From Eubacteriales bacterium (lineage in GTDB: Bacteria > Bacillota > Clostridia > Christensenellales > MB2-83), in NCBI GenBank assembly GCA_018385275.1, contig JAHAZM010000035.1:1-32741 (forward strand): 32,741 nt of DNA, given 5' to 3'. Below the pieces are notes generated by a model. It was not told the DNA's origin. It saw only the letters and a list, made by a program, of their open reading frames with translations, and ran no database searches. Position numbers and translations under genes: made by a program. This document shows positions 1 through 9,826 of the stretch, one piece after another; within the stretch, counting starts at the first letter, position 1, and every line of letters begins with the position of its first letter.

Positions 1-50
1 CTATATAGTTTTCAAAGACCTTCCGCCGCCTCGCCTCTTCGGCGGACAGC
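1..50 (-). other. Leader region of an rRNA operon lying beyond the left edge
   Basis: Read on the minus strand, this stretch follows a strong promoter. It holds a GC-rich hairpin (arms around 24-29 and 43-48) and then, at 20-1, a GGTCTTTGAAAACT-type sequence. That motif is typical of the leader just before rRNA genes in Bacillota. The rRNA gene itself is not in the window, so its identity (probably 16S) is inferred. Confidence 0.6.
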
Positions 51-56
51 TTTTAC

Positions 57-85
57 ATAATACCAAACTATCCCGCGTTTGTCAA
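57..85 (-). promoter_or_regulatory. Proximal rrn promoter P2 (sigma-A)
   Basis: On the minus strand there is a perfect -35 TTGACA (80-85), a spacer of exactly 17 bp and a -10 TATTAT (57-62). It faces the rRNA leader at 1-50. No ORF on this strand has a ribosome binding site here, which fits a stable-RNA promoter. Confidence 0.8.
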
Positions 86-89
86 CCGA

Positions 90-117
90 TTTTTTCGATC
101 TTTTTCCGATCTTTTTT
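90..117 (-). promoter_or_regulatory. Phased A-tracts upstream of P2 (UP-element-like)
   Basis: Directly upstream of the P2 -35 box, three A-tracts (minus strand) begin at 90, 101 and 112, an exact 11-bp period, separated by GATCG-like segments. Helically phased A-tracts bend DNA, and A-rich sequence in this place contacts the RNA polymerase alpha subunit in known rRNA promoters. The role here is inferred from position. Confidence 0.55.
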
Positions 118-177
118 CGGCCCGCGCGCCGCCTGGTTTCTGTCTCTCCGCACCCTCTTTTTTTCGGATGCCTACGT

Positions 178-206
178 ATAATATATCCTTTTTCTCCCTT
201 TGTCAA
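178..206 (-). promoter_or_regulatory. Distal rrn promoter P1 (sigma-A)
   Basis: A second minus-strand promoter has the same three parameters as P2: -35 TTGACA (201-206), 17-bp spacer, -10 TATTAT (178-183). It lies 121 bp upstream of P2. Two T-runs on the plus strand at 212 and 223 are again 11 bp apart just upstream of the -35. Tandem promoters are common before Bacillota rRNA operons. Confidence 0.8.
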
Positions 207-369
207 GCATATTTTCGTCACGTTTTTTCTAAATATTCTACCTTATATATATGGGGCTTTCCTGTGCCGAAAAGTATTGCATCCAACCCTTTGTATTTTA
301 TTTTTTCTATCAAAATCGATGTGAAATATATCAATTCTATTCACAAATAAACACTTTTCACAAAATCGC

Positions 370-398
370 TTGTCTTTTTTTCAGGTTTCTCATATAAT
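370..398 (+). promoter_or_regulatory. hppA promoter (sigma-A)
   Basis: -35 TTGTCT (370-375), 17-bp spacer and a perfect -10 TATAAT (393-398) precede hppA, leaving a leader of about 40 nt. The segment 210-369 between this promoter and the leftward rrn promoters is AT-rich; I see no gene in it. Confidence 0.75.
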
Positions 399-443
399 GT
401 ATTTGAAACCAATCAGGTCGTCTCAATTCGTTTTGGAGGTATT

Positions 444-2528
<2,085 letters not shown>

Positions 2529-2543
2529 AATATCGCGTAACAA

Positions 2544-2579
2544 AAACGTCTCGCCCGATCTCGGACGAGACGTTTTTTT
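2544..2579. terminator. Bidirectional terminator between hppA and the hydrolase gene
   Basis: Perfect 10-bp arms AAACGTCTCG (2544-2553) and CGAGACGTTT (2566-2575) are followed by T-residues on the plus strand and by T-residues on the minus strand as well, so it can stop both convergent genes. Confidence 0.85.
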
Positions 2580-2595
2580 GATTTGCCGCCGTACG

Positions 2596-3264
2596 CTACC
2601 GCAGCAGCCAGGCGAAGCCTTTTGCCAGGCGTTCCTCCGGCTCGGTAAAATGATGGCCCTGATTCCATTCCAGGATCCTTTCCACGCACAGCCTCGACTC
2701 TTCCAGCCGGACGTACTGTTCGCGGATCCCATCGCCTACCGCTGCCATGACTCTGTTTTTTGTCTTTTCTTCCCGCTCTCCCAAACTGAGATAAACTCTT
2801 TCGGCCAGAATCTCTCTCGTACGAATAAAATCCCGCCAACCCGGAAACCAGACGGAGGGAGAAACCGCCGCGACGCCCCGGAACGTCCCGTCGCGATAAG
2901 CCGCCCATAAAGCGAACAGCCCCGCCAAGGAATAGCCGCCCAGATAAAACCGTTTCTCCCGTTCCGTCCCGACGGCAGGCGCCAGTTTTTTCCGAACAAA
3001 ACGCAGCGTCTCCTCCGCGCCGGCGCCGAACCCCTCTTTCCCAAAAACCGGCGGCGCTTCCCACGGCGAAAGCTCCTCGTTCCAGTTTTCAACCGCAAGC
3101 GCAGCCAGCAGAAACGGCCGCTCCGTTCTTCGTGCGATCAACGTCGTTTCCTCTTCAATCTGCAGCAGTTCGCTTTCGCCGGCCGGCCAGATCAAAACGT
3201 CCGCCGCGCTTTCGTCTCCGCAAAGAAAGCAGCGTTTCTGCCCGATTTTCACTTCCGTTTTCAT
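2596..3264 (-). CDS. Alpha/beta hydrolase, esterase family
   Basis: A 222-aa predicted cytoplasmic serine hydrolase, with no signal peptide. The nucleophile elbow is GYSLAG with Ser112, followed by the segment VSPSVWFPGW typical of the esterase-D/enterochelin-esterase-like superfamily. The likely catalytic His is in the GHHF motif (residues 203-206), close to the C-terminus as expected. The substrate cannot be told from the sequence. The start was placed at the ATG at 3264, which has a GGGAG ribosome binding site; the reading frame extends upstream to a TTG at 3282 without such support. It is the last gene of the long minus-strand block, and the terminator at 3294-3328 separates it from the DUF1858 gene, so it may rely on read-through or a promoter I do not see. 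Confidence 0.75.
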   Translation of the reverse strand: MKTEVKIGQKRCFLCGDESAADVLIWPAGESELLQIEEETTLIARRTERPFLLAALAVENWNEELSPWEAPPVFGKEGFGAGAEETLRFVRKKLAPAVGTEREKRFYLGGYSLAGLFALWAAYRDGTFRGVAAVSPSVWFPGWRDFIRTREILAERVYLSLGEREEKTKNRVMAAVGDGIREQYVRLEESRLCVERILEWNQGHHFTEPEERLAKGFAWLLR

Positions 3265-3293
3265 CCGATTCTCCCGTTTCAAAAAGACGCCCC

Positions 3294-3328
3294 AAAAAAC
3301 AAAGTCGGCGCACGCGGCGCCGCTCTTT
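3294..3328 (-). terminator. Terminator after the DUF1858 gene
   Basis: On the minus strand a stem made of AAAG/CTTT and CGGCGC/GCGCCG pairs (3301-3328) is followed by G and six T residues (3294-3300). It lies right after the stop codon of the DUF1858 gene. Confidence 0.75.
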
Positions 3329-3330
3329 GC

Positions 3331-3564
3331 TTATTGATGGGATCGAATAAGTTCCGTCAATTTCTGAATGATCGTTTCAACGGAAAGTCCGGATTTTCCG
3401 CTCGCATCCGAGATCGTTGCGTTCTTCAGCATCATTTTCCCCAAAGGAGAAGCCAAAACCTTGAGTTTTTCGCTGAGTTTGGGCAACTCCTCCGTCAGCC
3501 ATGGATACTTCGACAGGATCTCGCCCAGTTTCGTGTCTTTTGTCAACTTCATAATACTGTTCAT
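3331..3564 (-). CDS. Small DUF1858-domain protein
   Basis: A 77-aa soluble protein. The pattern of the segment LGEILSKYPWLTEEL, followed by a SPLGKMMLKNATISDASGKS region and a C-terminal amphipathic helix, resembles the DUF1858 domain. In other proteins this domain sits next to DUF438, DUF2249 or hybrid-cluster-type redox modules. The CxxC cysteines seen in some DUF1858 proteins are absent, so a redox role is unlikely. The ATG at 3564 has an AAAGGAT ribosome binding site. The gene lies only about 20 bp downstream of the zapA terminator and has no obvious promoter of its own. The function is unknown. Confidence 0.65.
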   Translation of the reverse strand: MNSIMKLTKDTKLGEILSKYPWLTEELPKLSEKLKVLASPLGKMMLKNATISDASGKSGLSVETIIQKLTELIRSHQ

Positions 3565-3582
3565 GTTATGATCCTTTCTGAT

Positions 3583-3611
3583 AAAAACGGAGCGTAATCG
3601 CTCCGTTTTTT
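3583..3611. terminator. Terminator after zapA
   Basis: Perfect inverted repeat AAAAACGGAGCG / CGCTCCGTTTTT (3583-3594 and 3599-3610) with a 4-nt loop. On the minus strand the run of T follows the stem immediately after the zapA stop codon. It is symmetric, so it could act in both directions. Confidence 0.85.
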
Positions 3612-3612
3612 C

Positions 3613-3966
3613 TCACTTTTTCGTAAACATCGGGATCTGATTGACCGGAATGGACTTTTTGTCCTTCAACTTTTCAAAGAGTCGGACATTTTCGCTCTGA
3701 AGACGCTCCACCTCAGCGGACAGTTCGTCGATCTTAGCCTTCAGTTCCTCCGTCTCGTCCGCATGGGAAAGGTATTCATCGGCAATATTGACCGCCGTCA
3801 GCACCGCCAACATAGTCGTGCTCATATTGCCTGTGCCGCCGTCCTCGATCTCCTGCATCTTTTTGTCCACAAAAATCGCGACGCGATGAATATACTCTTC
3901 CGGCTTGTCTCCCACCATCGTATATTCTCTTCCGCCGATCTTAACGACCGTTCTGATCTTCTGCAT
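3613..3966 (-). CDS. zapA: Cell division protein ZapA
   Basis: A 117-aa cytoplasmic protein that binds and bundles FtsZ filaments at the division ring. The N-terminal globular part shows the family pattern VKIGGREYTMVGDKPEEYIH followed by VAIFVDKKM; a long heptad-rich coiled coil covers roughly residues 60-105 (AKIDELSAEVERLQSENVRL). The C-terminal tail is short and basic. The ATG at 3966 was chosen because an AAAGGTG ribosome binding site lies 8 nt upstream; an in-frame GTG at 3975 overlaps that site and is less likely. It lies directly downstream of pheST, as in other Bacillota, but has its own promoter at 4005-4033. Confidence 0.9.
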   Translation of the reverse strand: MQKIRTVVKIGGREYTMVGDKPEEYIHRVAIFVDKKMQEIEDGGTGNMSTTMLAVLTAVNIADEYLSHADETEELKAKIDELSAEVERLQSENVRLFEKLKDKKSIPVNQIPMFTKK

Positions 3967-4004
3967 AGAAAGCACACCTTTCTCACTTATTTTTCATTAC
4001 ATTT

Positions 4005-4033
4005 ATTATACAATAGAATTCTGAATATTTCAA
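4005..4033 (-). promoter_or_regulatory. zapA promoter (sigma-A)
   Basis: On the minus strand: -35 TTGAAA (4028-4033), 17-bp spacer, perfect -10 TATAAT (4005-4010). It occupies the gap just after the pheT stop codon, so zapA can be expressed apart from the T-box-controlled pheST. Confidence 0.75.
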
Positions 4034-4040
4034 CAAAAAT

Positions 4041-6434
4041 TTATCTCAGTTTGGCGCCGCAGTTCCGATCCAGCGCTCTCACGATGCGATCGAAGGCGGC
4101 GGCCACCTCGTCGTCAGTCAACGTTCTGTCCGAAGCGCGGAACGTCAGCGCGAAAGCCGCGCTCTTTTTGCCTATCAGGACCTGCGCGCCTTCGTATACG
4201 TCGAACAATTCGCACCTCTCCAGGATCTCTTTCCCGCCGGCGCGGATCTGATCGATAAGCTCGCCGACCGGAACCTCCTTGTCCACAGTGACGGCAATAT
4301 CGCGTTTGACGGCCGGATATTTCGGCAGCGGCTTGACGGCAAAGGCGTGATCCGCCGCAGCGGCCGCCGCTTCCAGATCCAGTTCAGCCAGATAGGCGCG
4401 TCCCGTGATCTGATAATTCGCCGCCACGTCCGGATGGACTTCGCCGATCAGGCCGATCTTCATTTTATTCACGGATATAACGGCTCTTCTGCCGTCATGC
4501 AGGTACGGTCTGCCGCCCGCTTCAAACTTCAGCTGCGCATGGATCCCCATTTTCAGAGCGAAATCCTCGATCGCACCTTTCATCGTAAAGAAATCCTCGC
4601 CCTCGCCGTAAGCGCCCAGACAGGCTATCGGCTTTTCAAGCGGCTGCTCGGTCGGCGGAAGCTGCTTGGGCAGATAAACGTTCTCCACGGCGAAAAACCG
4701 CCCCGAAGGATTCTTCCGATTGATATTGAGCGCCAGAACCGTCAGCATGTTATGCGCCATCGTCGTCCGCATCACGCTGTAATCCTCGCCCAGCGGGTTC
4801 ATGATCTCCACGGCGCGGCGCAGATCGCTGTCCTCTTCCAGGCAAAGCAGATCAAACGCCTTTTTCGGAATGAACGAATACGTGACCGCCTCGTTGAAGC
4901 CCAGAGACGCCAACGCAGCCGACGCATTCTCCTTGAGCAATACCCCCGGCGTCTTCATGCCGGGTTTCAGAACGGCTTTCATTTCCGTAGGATGGATGTT
5001 ATCATAACCGTACACGCGCAGGATCTCCTCCGCGATGTCCGCCGTTCCCTCGATATCGTCGCGATAATGCGGGATCCGGCAGGTCAGAACGCCGTCCTGT
5101 TCCGTCGTTTTGATTTCCAGCCCGTTCAGGATGCTCAGCATCGTCCGGATCGGAACGTCCAACCCCAGCAGCGCGTTGACGCGTCTGCTGTCGACCGTCA
5201 CGACGCGCTCCTCATACGGAGAAGCCTGAACGTTGATCGTATCGTTGACGACTTCGCCGGCGCCCAACTGACAAACCAGCGCCACGGCGCGATCCAGCGC
5301 CATCTGCGCCGTCTGAATATCGATCCCGCGCTCAAAGCGCGCCGAAGACTCGGTACGGATACCGAGAGCACGCGCCGTCCGTCGGATATTGTCGCGCTTG
5401 AAATTCGCGCTTTCAAACACCACCGTCGTCGTATCGTCCTTGATCTCGGAATTTTCGCCGCCCATGATCCCGGCCAGACCGATCGCTCTTTCGCTGTCCG
5501 CGATCACGAGCGTTTCGGCGTTGAGGACGTGCTCTTTTCCGTCCAGCGTAGTCAGCTTTTCTCCTTCTTCCGCTCTTCTAACGCAGATATGTGCGCCGCC
5601 GATATCGCGGTAATCAAAAGCATGCATCGGCTGACCGAACTCCAGCATGACCAGATTGGTAATGTCCACGATATTATTGATAGCGCGGATCCCGGACGCG
5701 TTCAGCGTCTTTCTGACCCATTCCGGAGACGGCGCGATCCTGACGTTGCGCACGGCGCGCGCCATATAACGTCGGCACAGGTCCGGCGCTTTGACTTCGA
5801 CTGACAGCATGTTTTCAATGCTGCCGCCGGCCGTCGTATACTCGGAGGACGGATAGGTCACCTTCTGCCCTAAGGCCACCGCCGCTTCACGGGCGATCCC
5901 GTTCAGACTGAGACAATCGGGTCGGTTCGCCGTAGCTTTGAAATCCACGATCACATCGTCAAAGCCGATGACGGAACGCATATCCGTCCCTATCGCTTCG
6001 CCGTTGGTCAGAATCAGGATGCCGTTGACTTCCGCGCCGGGATAGACGCTGTCGTCGACGGTCAGTTCCTCGCCCGAACAAAGCATTCCGTTGGATTCCA
6101 CGCCGCGCAGTTTCCCGCGTTTGATCTTCGTTCCGTTGGGCAGCAGGGAATCATGCAGCGCGACCGGGACCAACGCTCCTTCGAAAACATTCTGCGCGCC
6201 CGTGACGATCTGGATCGTTTCCTTTCCCACGTTGACCTGGCAGATCCAGAGATGATCCGAATCCGGATGCCTCTCCATCTTCTCTACGCGGCCGACGACC
6301 ACGTTTTTCATCTTCTCGGACAGATCGACGCACTCTTCGATCTCCAGACCCAGCATGACCATTTTGTCCAGGAAATCGTTCGTCGGGATATTGATATCGA
6401 CATATTGCTTCAGGCAATTCAAAGAAACTTTCAT
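4041..6434 (-). CDS. pheT: Phenylalanine-tRNA ligase beta subunit
   Basis: Beta chain of the alpha2-beta2 enzyme that charges tRNA-Phe. At 797 aa it has the full bacterial length. The N-terminal tRNA-binding OB domain (about residues 40-155) has VVVGRVEKMERHPDSDHL. The B3/B4 editing region follows, then the B5 domain around 400-475, the catalytic-core-like region with the motif MNPLGEDYSVMRTT near 545, and the anticodon-binding FDX-ACB domain at the C-terminus (YPAVKRDIAVTVD to the end). The ATG at 6434 has an AGGGGG ribosome binding site and lies 14 bp after pheS, so the two are translated from one T-box-regulated message. Confidence 0.98.
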   Translation of the reverse strand: MKVSLNCLKQYVDINIPTNDFLDKMVMLGLEIEECVDLSEKMKNVVVGRVEKMERHPDSDHLWICQVNVGKETIQIVTGAQNVFEGALVPVALHDSLLPNGTKIKRGKLRGVESNGMLCSGEELTVDDSVYPGAEVNGILILTNGEAIGTDMRSVIGFDDVIVDFKATANRPDCLSLNGIAREAAVALGQKVTYPSSEYTTAGGSIENMLSVEVKAPDLCRRYMARAVRNVRIAPSPEWVRKTLNASGIRAINNIVDITNLVMLEFGQPMHAFDYRDIGGAHICVRRAEEGEKLTTLDGKEHVLNAETLVIADSERAIGLAGIMGGENSEIKDDTTTVVFESANFKRDNIRRTARALGIRTESSARFERGIDIQTAQMALDRAVALVCQLGAGEVVNDTINVQASPYEERVVTVDSRRVNALLGLDVPIRTMLSILNGLEIKTTEQDGVLTCRIPHYRDDIEGTADIAEEILRVYGYDNIHPTEMKAVLKPGMKTPGVLLKENASAALASLGFNEAVTYSFIPKKAFDLLCLEEDSDLRRAVEIMNPLGEDYSVMRTTMAHNMLTVLALNINRKNPSGRFFAVENVYLPKQLPPTEQPLEKPIACLGAYGEGEDFFTMKGAIEDFALKMGIHAQLKFEAGGRPYLHDGRRAVISVNKMKIGLIGEVHPDVAANYQITGRAYLAELDLEAAAAAADHAFAVKPLPKYPAVKRDIAVTVDKEVPVGELIDQIRAGGKEILERCELFDVYEGAQVLIGKKSAAFALTFRASDRTLTDDEVAAAFDRIVRALDRNCGAKLR

Positions 6435-6448
6435 CGTTGTCGCCCCCT

Positions 6449-7471
6449 TTAACGGAACTGGTTCAGGAATCTGACGTCGTTCTCAAACATCAGTCTCATA
6501 TCGGAGATCCCGTAGCGCAGCAGCGCCACGCGTTCGAGTCCGATCCCGAAAGCAAAGCCCGAGTATTCCTCCGGATCGATCCCGCATCCGGCCAAAACCT
6601 TCGGATTGACCATCCCCGCGCCGAGGATCTCGATCCAGCCGGCGCCCTTGCAGACGCGGCAGCCCTTTCCGTCGCACAGCGAACAGGAGACGTCCACCTC
6701 GACGCTCGGCTCCGTGAACGGGAAGAAAGACGGACGGAACCGCGTTCTCGTTTTAGGCCCGAACATCCCCTTGGCGAAAAGATCCAACGCGCCCTTCAGA
6801 TCGCACATAGTGATCCCTTTCCCCACGACCAGGCCTTCGCATTGATGGAAAACAGGCGAATGCGTCGCGTCGACCTCGTCGGCCCGGAACACCCGTCCCG
6901 GCGAAAGGATCTTGATCGGCGGTTTCTGCTTTTCCATCGTGCGGATCTGCGCCGCGCTGGTCTGCGTACGCAGCAACAGATTTTTGGTAATATAGAACGT
7001 ATCCTGCATATCGCGCGCCGGATGATCCAGCGGCAGATTCAGCGCCTGAAAATTATAGTAATCCGTCTCGATCTCCGGTCCGTCCACGATATCGTAGCCC
7101 ATGCGGGTGAAAATATCGACGATATCGTTCCGGACGATATTGATCGGATGAAGACCGCCGGACGGCAGTCTCTTCCCCGGCATGGTCACGTCGATCTTTT
7201 CATTGAGAAGCGCCGCTTCTTTTTCTTTTTTCTGGATGATCGCCCGCATTTCTTCGAAACGGGCTTCGATCTCCTGCCGCACCGCGTTGACGGCGGCGCC
7301 GGCCTTGGGTCGTTCCTCGGGAGCCAGTTGGCCCATGGAACGCAGCAGTTGAGACAGTTCGCATTTCTTGCCCAGGATCTCCGCGCGGATATCGTTGAGC
7401 TTCTGCATGCTGTCCGCTTCCTCGAGCCGCGCAAACGCCGCGCTGCGGATCGCTTTCAGTTTTTCAAGCAT
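6449..7471 (-). CDS. pheS: Phenylalanine-tRNA ligase alpha subunit
   Basis: Catalytic alpha chain (340 aa) of phenylalanyl-tRNA synthetase. An N-terminal coiled-coil tRNA arm covers about the first 90 residues. Class II motif 2 is visible in [20 protein letters not shown], and motif 3 at the C-terminus as [19 protein letters not shown] cysteine cluster [14 protein letters not shown] near residue 265 is common in PheS of Bacillota and may bind a metal. The ATG at 7471 has an AAGGAAG ribosome binding site. Expression is expected to follow charging of tRNA-Phe through the T-box leader upstream. Confidence 0.98.
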   Translation of the reverse strand: MLEKLKAIRSAAFARLEEADSMQKLNDIRAEILGKKCELSQLLRSMGQLAPEERPKAGAAVNAVRQEIEARFEEMRAIIQKKEKEAALLNEKIDVTMPGKRLPSGGLHPINIVRNDIVDIFTRMGYDIVDGPEIETDYYNFQALNLPLDHPARDMQDTFYITKNLLLRTQTSAAQIRTMEKQKPPIKILSPGRVFRADEVDATHSPVFHQCEGLVVGKGITMCDLKGALDLFAKGMFGPKTRTRFRPSFFPFTEPSVEVDVSCSLCDGKGCRVCKGAGWIEILGAGMVNPKVLAGCGIDPEEYSGFAFGIGLERVALLRYGISDMRLMFENDVRFLNQFR

Positions 7472-7725
7472 AATGATTCTTCCTTTCTGAAATAAAAAGC
7501 CGTCGCCCCGAAAGGGACGACGGCTGCCGTGTTACCACCCATATTCGCGCCGTTTCCGGCGCCTCAAGCGAGCTGTAACGGGCGTCCCCGTGCCGCCTAC
7601 TTCCGGTTCAGCGGGCAAACTCCGAGCCGAACTTTCACGTCGCCGGTCAACGGGTCGATTTCAGCGTACCTCTTCCCTCTCTGCTGATGCCTGATGCGGC
7701 GCTACTCCTGCTCATCATCGTCGTT
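7472..7725 (-). ncRNA. T-box leader of pheST
   Basis: The minus-strand leader shows the elements of a T-box riboswitch in order: AGTAG near 7702, an AGAGAG element near 7680, a GAAA-specifier region, a GGAG...GCTGAAC region, AGTAGG, CCCGTTA, the T-box GGGTGGTAACACGG (7540-7527), and a terminator just before pheS. A TTC (Phe) triplet at 7631-7629, inside GAAAGTTCGG, is the best specifier candidate. Uncharged tRNA-Phe would pair with the specifier and the T-box and prevent termination. I inferred the structure by eye only. Confidence 0.88.
7491..7525 (-). terminator. T-box regulated terminator before pheS
   Basis: A minus-strand hairpin with AGCCGTCGTCCC paired to GGGGCGACGGCT around a short TTTC loop (7498-7525) is followed by TTTTTATT. 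The T-box sequence lies directly upstream of it, so the alternative antiterminator fold is possible. Confidence 0.85.
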
Positions 7726-7731
7726 TTATTC

Positions 7732-7760
7732 ATCATATCACAAGCGGTTGAAATCGGCAA
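7732..7760 (-). promoter_or_regulatory. Promoter of the pheST T-box transcript
   Basis: -35 TTGCCG (7755-7760), 17-bp spacer and -10 TATGAT (7732-7737) on the minus strand lie between the recA stop codon and the T-box. This separates pheST from the recA operon without an evident recA terminator. Confidence 0.6.
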
Positions 7761-7765
7761 GAGGT

Positions 7766-8791
7766 TTATTCGTCATCCTCGTCCGAACCGCCGTCAAATC
7801 CGGCCGCACCGGACCCGACCGCGCGGATCTTCTCTTCCACTTCTTTCGCCACGCCGGGGTTCTCCACGAGATACTTTCTGGCGTTCTCGCGGCCCTGTCC
7901 GATCCGTTCGCCGTTATAAGACAGCCACGCGCCGCTCTTTTCGATCACGCCCGTCGCGACGCCGAGATCGATCAGACAGCTCTCGTTGGAAATGCCTTTT
8001 CCGTAAATAATATCGAATTCCGCGGTTTTGAAAGGCGGCGCCACCTTGTTTTTGACGACTTTGACGCGGGTATGATTCCCGATGATCTCGCTGCCGCTCT
8101 TCAGCGCTTCGACCTTGCGGACGTCGATGCGGACGGAAGCGTAAAACTTCAGCGCGCGGCCGCCGGTCGTGACCTCCGGATTCCCGTACATGACGCCGAC
8201 TTTTTCACGCAGCTGATTGATGAATACTACCACCGTGTTGGTCTTTCCGATGGAACCGGCCAGTTTCCGCAGCGCCTGCGACATCAGTCTGGCATGCAGG
8301 CCCACGTGCGAATCGCCCATTTCTCCGTCGATCTCCGCTTTGGGTACCAGCGCCGCCACGGAATCGATGACGATAATATCGACGGCGCCGCTTCTGACCA
8401 GCGCGTCTGTGATCTCCAACGCCTGCTCGCCGGTATCCGGCTGAGAAACGTACAGTTCGTCGATGTTGACGCCCAGCGCTTTCGCGTAGATCGGATCGAG
8501 CGCGTGCTCCGCGTCGATGAACGCCGCGATCCCGCCGCGTTTCTGCGCTTCCGCCACCATGTGGAGCGTCAGCGTCGTCTTGCCGGAAGACTCGGGGCCG
8601 TATACTTCGATAATACGGCCGCGCGGGATACCGCCGATACCAAGCGCCATATCCAGCGAAATACAGCCGGTGGGGATCGCTTCGACCTCAAGTTTGCCCT
8701 GGTCGTCGCCCAAGCGCATCACGGAGCCCTTGCCGAACTGTTTTTCGATCTGACTCAGCGCCAGATCCAAAGCTTTTTTCTTCTCAACCAT
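7766..8791 (-). CDS. recA: Recombinase RecA
   Basis: ATP-dependent strand-exchange protein for homologous recombination and SOS control. The product is 341 aa from the chosen start. Visible features are the N-terminal oligomerisation helix ([18 protein letters not shown]), Walker [14 protein letters not shown], Walker B-like [15 protein letters not shown], the L2 region [12 protein letters not shown], and a short acidic tail (GSDEDDE). The ATG at 8791 is preferred over the one at 8797, because the GGAGGG site is 7 nt from 8791 but abuts 8797. The start overlaps the end of the cinA-like gene by 8 bp. It is the last gene of the ftsK-rimO-pgsA-cinA-recA operon. No LexA (Cheo) box is evident next to the gene. 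Confidence 0.99.
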   Translation of the reverse strand: MVEKKKALDLALSQIEKQFGKGSVMRLGDDQGKLEVEAIPTGCISLDMALGIGGIPRGRIIEVYGPESSGKTTLTLHMVAEAQKRGGIAAFIDAEHALDPIYAKALGVNIDELYVSQPDTGEQALEITDALVRSGAVDIIVIDSVAALVPKAEIDGEMGDSHVGLHARLMSQALRKLAGSIGKTNTVVVFINQLREKVGVMYGNPEVTTGGRALKFYASVRIDVRKVEALKSGSEIIGNHTRVKVVKNKVAPPFKTAEFDIIYGKGISNESCLIDLGVATGVIEKSGAWLSYNGERIGQGRENARKYLVENPGVAKEVEEKIRAVGSGAAGFDGGSDEDDE

Positions 8792-9266
8792 TTTCATTCC
8801 CTCCGCTCACAGCTTTCACAAGCCAATCTATCGCGATCTGCGCGGCGCGCCGCCGCGTTTCATTTCTCTCACCGGAAAACCGGAACCGTCTGGTCTGACA
8901 GTTTCCGTTCCGATCCGTCAAAGATATATATACCACGCCGTCAAGTCTTTTGTCAATCCCGGACGGTCCGGCGTAACCCGTTACGGACAACGCCCAGTCG
9001 CTCCCGAAACGCCGCGCGGCGCCGAGCGCCATTTCCCGGGCGGTCGGCTCGCTGACGGCGGTATACCGCGCCAGCGTCTCCTTTTCAACGCCCAAAAGTC
9101 TGTTTTTGATCTCGTCGGTGTAAGACACGACGCCGCCCTTGAAAACCTCCGACGCCCCCGGCACGTCCACGATCGTCGAAGCGATCAGGCCGCCGGTGCA
9201 GGATTCCGCGAGCGCCAGCGTCTCTTTTTTTTCTTTCAGGAGTCGCACCAGTCTCTCCGCGCTCAT
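8784..9266 (-). CDS. CinA C-terminal domain protein, nicotinamide-nucleotide amidase family
   Basis: A 160-aa stand-alone CinA C-terminal domain (PncC type). This family deamidates NMN to NaMN in pyridine nucleotide salvage. Recognition rests on [20 protein letters not shown] near the N-terminus, the [17 protein letters not shown] segment and the [10 protein letters not shown] motif. The N-terminal molybdopterin-like (MoCF) domain found in full-length CinA, about 250 residues, is absent, so this is the short form. The start overlaps the pgsA stop codon (ATGA arrangement). The cinA-recA pairing is widespread in Bacillota. Confidence 0.9.
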   Translation of the reverse strand: MSAERLVRLLKEKKETLALAESCTGGLIASTIVDVPGASEVFKGGVVSYTDEIKNRLLGVEKETLARYTAVSEPTAREMALGAARRFGSDWALSVTGYAGPSGIDKRLDGVVYISLTDRNGNCQTRRFRFSGERNETRRRAAQIAIDWLVKAVSGGNENG

Positions 9267-9826
9267 TTGAGATCCCTCATGATTTCTGAAGCGACGGCCT
9301 TATTCTTATAAAAATACTCTCCGCAGGACCAGATCGACAGCGCCAGAGAAATATAGATCAGGATCTCTCCCAGCGGCACCCCGATATAGAAAAACGGGAA
9401 ATCATTGAGCATCAACAGCACGATGGCCACGTACTGCACGATGGTTTTGATCTTGCCGGGCCAACCCGCGGAAATGACCGTTCCTTTGGTCGAAGCGATG
9501 AGCCGGAACCCGCTGATGACGAATTCGCGGCCGATCAGCACGATAGTCACGATGGGATTGACGCTGCCGTCGGCTGTCAGCAGGATCAGCGCCGACATGA
9601 CCAGAAGCTTGTCCGCGATCGGGTCGATGAATTTGCCGAACAGCGTCACGTTCCCGTTACGCCGGGCGATCTGTCCGTCCAGCGTGTCCGTGATCGCCGC
9701 GGCCGTGAACAGGATCGCGGACAGGATCGAAAACACGTTGAGGCCGCCGGCCGCCAGATAAAAGAGGACCACGATGACCGGCACCAGCAGGATCCTCAGG
9801 ATCGTCAGTTTATTAGGAAGATTCAT
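9263..9826 (-). CDS. pgsA: CDP-diacylglycerol-glycerol-3-phosphate 3-phosphatidyltransferase
   Basis: An integral membrane enzyme (187 aa) that forms phosphatidylglycerophosphate, the committed step to phosphatidylglycerol and cardiolipin. The CDP-alcohol phosphotransferase signature D-x2-DG-x2-AR-x8-G-x3-D-x3-D is complete: DTLDGQIARR, then GKFIDPIADK, about residues 43-70. Several hydrophobic helices flank it, starting at the N-terminus. The start ATG overlaps the rimO stop (ATGA), so translation is coupled within the operon. Other members of the CDP-alcohol family share this signature, but length, context and the N-terminal NLPNKLTILRI motif favour PgsA. Confidence 0.96.
   Translation of the reverse strand: MNLPNKLTILRILLVPVIVVLFYLAAGGLNVFSILSAILFTAAAITDTLDGQIARRNGNVTLFGKFIDPIADKLLVMSALILLTADGSVNPIVTIVLIGREFVISGFRLIASTKGTVISAGWPGKIKTIVQYVAIVLLMLNDFPFFYIGVPLGEILIYISLALSIWSCGEYFYKNKAVASEIMRDLK

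Noticed and set aside
1-350. Short open frames at the left edge on both strands (12-221, 79-324, 168-350)
   Set aside because: They overlap the tandem rrn promoters, lack ribosome binding sites and have no recognisable protein features.
4347-5804. 485-codon plus-strand frame antisense to pheT
   Set aside because: Arg/His/Gln-rich shadow of a certain gene.
7694-9055. 453-codon plus-strand frame antisense to recA and cinA
   Set aside because: Shadow frame crossing the T-box promoter and two certain genes.
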